7,101 nt of DNA from CAZEGV01 sp964511645 (lineage in GTDB: Bacteria > Bacteroidota > Bacteroidia > Cytophagales > JAAEPT01). Made by a program: the position numbers and the translations under genes. The notes beneath the pieces were generated by a model, which was given only the letters and a program-made list of their open reading frames with translations, did not search any database and was not told where the DNA came from. Every line of letters starts with the position of its first letter. Within the stretch, counting starts at the first letter, position 1. Location of the stretch: contig CAZEGV010000091.1 of NCBI GenBank assembly GCA_964511645.1, positions 1 to 7,101 of the forward strand, read 5' to 3'. Shown here one piece after another: positions 4,918 to 7,101 of the stretch.

Positions 4918-5676
4918 ATGAAGGTTAAAATTTCGGTTGTAATTATCACGCTTAACGAAGAAAGAGACATCAAACGCTGTTTAGATTCAGTACAATCTAT
5001 AGCGGATGAAATTGTTGTTGTCGATTCTTTTTCTACCGATAAAACGAAAGAAATATGCGAATCATACTCCGTTAAGTTTATAGAAAACCGATTTGAAGGA
5101 CATATTCAGCAAAAGAATTTTGCAAAGAACCAAGCTAAATATGATTATGTATTGTCGCTTGATGCAGATGAGGCACTTTCAGAAGAATTAATCGCGAGTA
5201 TTATCACCGTAAAACAAAACTGGGAAAATGTAGGAGGTTACTATGTAAGCCGCTTAACCAACTACTGTGATAAATGGATTAAACATTGCGGTTGGTATCC
5301 CGATACAAAACTTCGTTTATTTAAAAAAAATCATGGGCAATGGGCTGGTACTAATCCTCACGATCGTTATGAAGTAAATAATGATAAACAAACTAAAATG
5401 CTAAACGGAGATTTGTTACACTACTCTTATTATAGCATACGACAACATATAGATCAAGTAAATTATTTTACAGATATCCTCGCAAAAGAGCAATACAATA
5501 CTAAAAAAGGGAGTATTCTAAGTATTATTATCAAACCGTTTATAAAATTCATAAAAGACTATTGGATTAAATTAGGGTTTTTGGATGGTTATTATGGTTT
5601 TGTAGTTTGTTCAATCTCTAGCTTTGCTACTTTTATCAAATATGCCAAAATCCGTCAGATACAGAAATCAAAATGA
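4918..5676 (+). CDS. Family 2 glycosyltransferase (WaaE/KdtX-like)
   Basis: Transfers a sugar from a nucleotide donor to a growing surface glycan on the cytoplasmic face of the inner membrane. The 252-residue protein has the GT-A fold marks of the WaaE-like group: ISVVIITLNEERDIKRCL at residues 5-22, ADEIVVVDSFSTDKT (29-43), KNFAKNQAKYDYVLSLDADE with the metal-binding Asp82-x-Asp84, then the group-typical CGWYPDTKLRLFKK and HDRYEV. The C-terminal part (about 200-240) is hydrophobic and basic, suggesting membrane association. Start ATG 4918 fits the beta-strand at the N-terminus; an in-frame TTG at 4894 adds eight unneeded residues. It overlaps the next gene by ATGA (5673-5676). The exact sugar is not readable; WaaE homologues add a core residue in lipopolysaccharide. 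Confidence 0.92.
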   Translation: MKVKISVVIITLNEERDIKRCLDSVQSIADEIVVVDSFSTDKTKEICESYSVKFIENRFEGHIQQKNFAKNQAKYDYVLSLDADEALSEELIASIITVKQNWENVGGYYVSRLTNYCDKWIKHCGWYPDTKLRLFKKNHGQWAGTNPHDRYEVNNDKQTKMLNGDLLHYSYYSIRQHIDQVNYFTDILAKEQYNTKKGSILSIIIKPFIKFIKDYWIKLGFLDGYYGFVVCSISSFATFIKYAKIRQIQKSK

Positions 5677-6638
5677 TACCTAAATCTATTATCATTAGCC
5701 GTACAGATAATTTAGGAGATGTAATGCTCACACTCCCTCTCTGTGGTTATATCAAAAAAACATCTCCAGAGACAAAAATTTATTTTTTAGGAAAAGCCTA
5801 TACTCAGGCATTAATAGAAACTTCTTCATTTGTTGATGAGTTTATTTTATACGATGAAGAAAACACAAAACTACCCCAAGCCGAAGCAATACTTCATGTC
5901 TTTCCTAATAAAATAATAGCTCGCCTCAGTAAGGTAAAAAAAATTAAACTCCGTATAGGAACTAGCCATCGACTTTACCATTGGTTGTTCTGCAACAAAT
6001 TAATCAAATTATCTCGCAGAAAATCGAATTTACACGAGAGTCAGTTAAATGTTTTGTTACTTCAAAAAGCATTCAAATTAACTGAAACCATTCCTTTGTC
6101 AGAAATAAAGAATCTTTATGGTTTTCAAAAAAATGACAGTAAAAGCATTCAAAAATTCCTTTCTACAGAAAAAAAGAATATTATTTTACACCCAAAATCA
6201 AAAGGAAGTGCAAGAGAATGGCAAGTAGAGTCATACTTAAGTCTCGCTCAAAAATTGGGGGATAGCTATAATGTTCTTATAACAGGTACACTTGCAGAAG
6301 GTAATTTGATTAGAAAAGAATGCCCTGATTTTTTTAACGAGAGAAATATCCAAGACTTAACCGGAGTAATCACTTTAGCAGAGCTAATAAGTTTAATTCA
6401 AAACGTAGAAGTCTTGGTGGCTTGTAGCACAGGACCTATTCACATTGCTGCCGCATCAGGAATTTTAACCATAGGAATTTATCCTCCCATGAAGCCGATT
6501 CATCCCGCACGCTGGTCTCCGCAAGGAGAAAATGTTCATGTCTTATTTAAAAATGTAAATTGCTCAGATTGTAGAAAAACTGAAAACTGTCACTGCATTC
6601 AAGAAATTACAGTTGACTCGGTAGCAGTATTTTTATAA
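5673..6638 (+). CDS. Family 9 glycosyltransferase (ADP-heptose:LPS heptosyltransferase-like)
   Basis: Probable heptosyltransferase-type enzyme of lipopolysaccharide core synthesis, 321 residues, GT-B fold. The N-terminal domain opens with SIIISRTDNLGDVMLTLP (residues 5-22), the acceptor-side GD-x-x-x-T-x-P motif of the family. The C-terminal domain begins near ILHPKSKGSAREW and carries the donor-binding CSTGPIHIAAASG (251-263), then the PARWSP segment. Near the end it has a Cys cluster, Cys297, Cys300, Cys306 and Cys308, as in other GT9 proteins that end with a small cysteine-rich motif. Sugar donor specificity cannot be read; some GT9 members use other sugars. The ATGA overlap with the preceding family 2 gene indicates coupled synthesis of two enzymes of the same glycan. 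An AT-rich inverted repeat straddles its stop. Confidence 0.93.
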   Translation: MIPKSIIISRTDNLGDVMLTLPLCGYIKKTSPETKIYFLGKAYTQALIETSSFVDEFILYDEENTKLPQAEAILHVFPNKIIARLSKVKKIKLRIGTSHRLYHWLFCNKLIKLSRRKSNLHESQLNVLLLQKAFKLTETIPLSEIKNLYGFQKNDSKSIQKFLSTEKKNIILHPKSKGSAREWQVESYLSLAQKLGDSYNVLITGTLAEGNLIRKECPDFFNERNIQDLTGVITLAELISLIQNVEVLVACSTGPIHIAAASGILTIGIYPPMKPIHPARWSPQGENVHVLFKNVNCSDCRKTENCHCIQEITVDSVAVFL

Positions 6639-6662
6639 AAACTTCTTGTTTTTTTGTAAAAA
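6630..6662 (+). terminator. Weak candidate terminator after the glycosyltransferase pair
   Basis: TTTTTA (6630-6635) plus AAAAAC (6637-6642) can pair with GTTTTT (6648-6653) plus TAAAAA (6657-6662), giving an imperfect AT-only stem that begins in the last codons of the family 9 gene and contains a run of seven T. It has almost no G-C pairs, so it may end transcription poorly or not at all. Confidence 0.25.
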
Positions 6663-6742
6663 TAAAATCAAAAATCTATATTATCAATGAGTTAATGTGA
6701 AAAACAGCACTATTCATATAGTTTTATTTTAAATTTTATTAA

Positions 6743-7101
6743 ATGAGATTTTCTTTTTTCCATATAATTTTATTTGTTTTAGGGATACTCTTCATCAGTT
6801 CTTGCTCTGAAAAGAGAAAATATATTTTTGCAACAGCCTCAAAATCAAGCACTTACCATCATGTAGGGGGTGTTTTAAGCGAAGTGCTCTCACGAGAGGA
6901 AAACATTCAATTAGAAATGTTAGAAAGTACTAACTATACCACAACAACCAATTGTAAACTTTTATTAAATAAAGAGGTGGACTTCGTTTTAGCTCAAAAT
7001 GATACAAAACTAAATTATCTTTTGACAAATGGAAGAAAAGCCCACGACTTATACCATATTGACTATAATCTACGTCAATTATCTTGTTTGTTTTTCACAT
7101 T
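6743..7101 (+). CDS. TAXI-family solute-binding lipoprotein (5' part, cut by window end)
   Basis: The frame from ATG 6743 is open to the window edge (119 codons). It starts with a lipoprotein signal: a hydrophobic stretch and the lipobox ISSC ending at Cys21. The mature part begins KYIFATASKSSTYHHVGGVL, the form of the TAXI (TRAP-associated extracytoplasmic immunogenic) binding-protein start, IATG-x-x-GTYY-x-VG. It continues with SEVLSREENIQLEML, ESTNYTTTTNCKLLLNKEVDFVLAQND, matching the family's region where a ligand-dependent asparagine-rich turn precedes L-x-x-GEVDFA-x-x-Q. The usual glycines of the first loop are replaced (ASKSS), so ligand binding may differ. TAXI proteins feed small acids to TRAP transporters; no permease is visible here. 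The gene is separated by 104 bases from the glycosyltransferases and may have its own promoter (near match TAGTTTTA at 6719-6726). Confidence 0.75.
   Translation, partial: MRFSFFHIILFVLGILFISSCSEKRKYIFATASKSSTYHHVGGVLSEVLSREENIQLEMLESTNYTTTTNCKLLLNKEVDFVLAQNDTKLNYLLTNGRKAHDLYHIDYNLRQLSCLFFT

Noticed and set aside
5673..5676. ATGA overlaps at 736-739, 3372-3375 and 5673-5676 as a special signal
   Set aside because: Four-base ATGA overlaps are the commonest form of translational coupling in bacterial operons and need no special explanation.

Overview
The window is AT-rich, with no tRNA, rRNA or CRISPR array. Gene content and style point to a member of the Bacteroidota, probably of the Cytophagales type. 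The signs are lipoproteins with short SSC lipoboxes, weak or missing Shine-Dalgarno sequences, a TAnnTTTG-like promoter box, a lemA-TPM-TPM cluster and a gmk-nadD pair. The species assignment is inference, not something the sequence proves.

Layout. (1) Bases 1-205 hold a decayed, frameshifted piece of an unidentified protein gene (copy A). (2) Bases 206-2478, plus strand, form a tight four-gene unit: a membrane-anchored J-domain protein, the lipoprotein LemA, a soluble TPM-domain protein and an exported, membrane-anchored TPM protein with a glycine-rich tail. (3) Bases 2479-2799 are a gene-free gap with a second decayed piece of the same unknown gene (copy B), so two related remnants flank the four-gene unit in the same orientation. 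(4) Bases 4805-2800, minus strand, form an ECF sigma factor - soluble zinc-binding anti-sigma factor - gmk (guanylate kinase) - nadD (nicotinate-nucleotide adenylyltransferase) unit with overlapping or nearly touching genes. (5) Bases 4918-6638, plus strand, carry a coupled pair of glycosyltransferases (family 2, WaaE-like, and family 9, heptosyltransferase-like), probably for lipopolysaccharide core or another surface glycan. (6) From 6743 a TAXI-type solute-binding lipoprotein begins and runs off the window end.

How the genes may work together. The first unit looks like a cell-envelope module: the J-domain protein could recruit DnaK to the membrane where LemA and the TPM proteins act, but their exact biochemical role is not settled. 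The minus-strand unit links a probably redox- or zinc-sensitive sigma/anti-sigma switch to GDP and NAD synthesis. The two plus-strand glycosyltransferases are read divergently from the sigma gene across a gap of about 110 bases. The points most worth following up are the J-domain/LemA/TPM unit bracketed by repeat remnants and the cysteine-rich RsrA-like anti-sigma factor fused by overlap to nucleotide metabolism genes.
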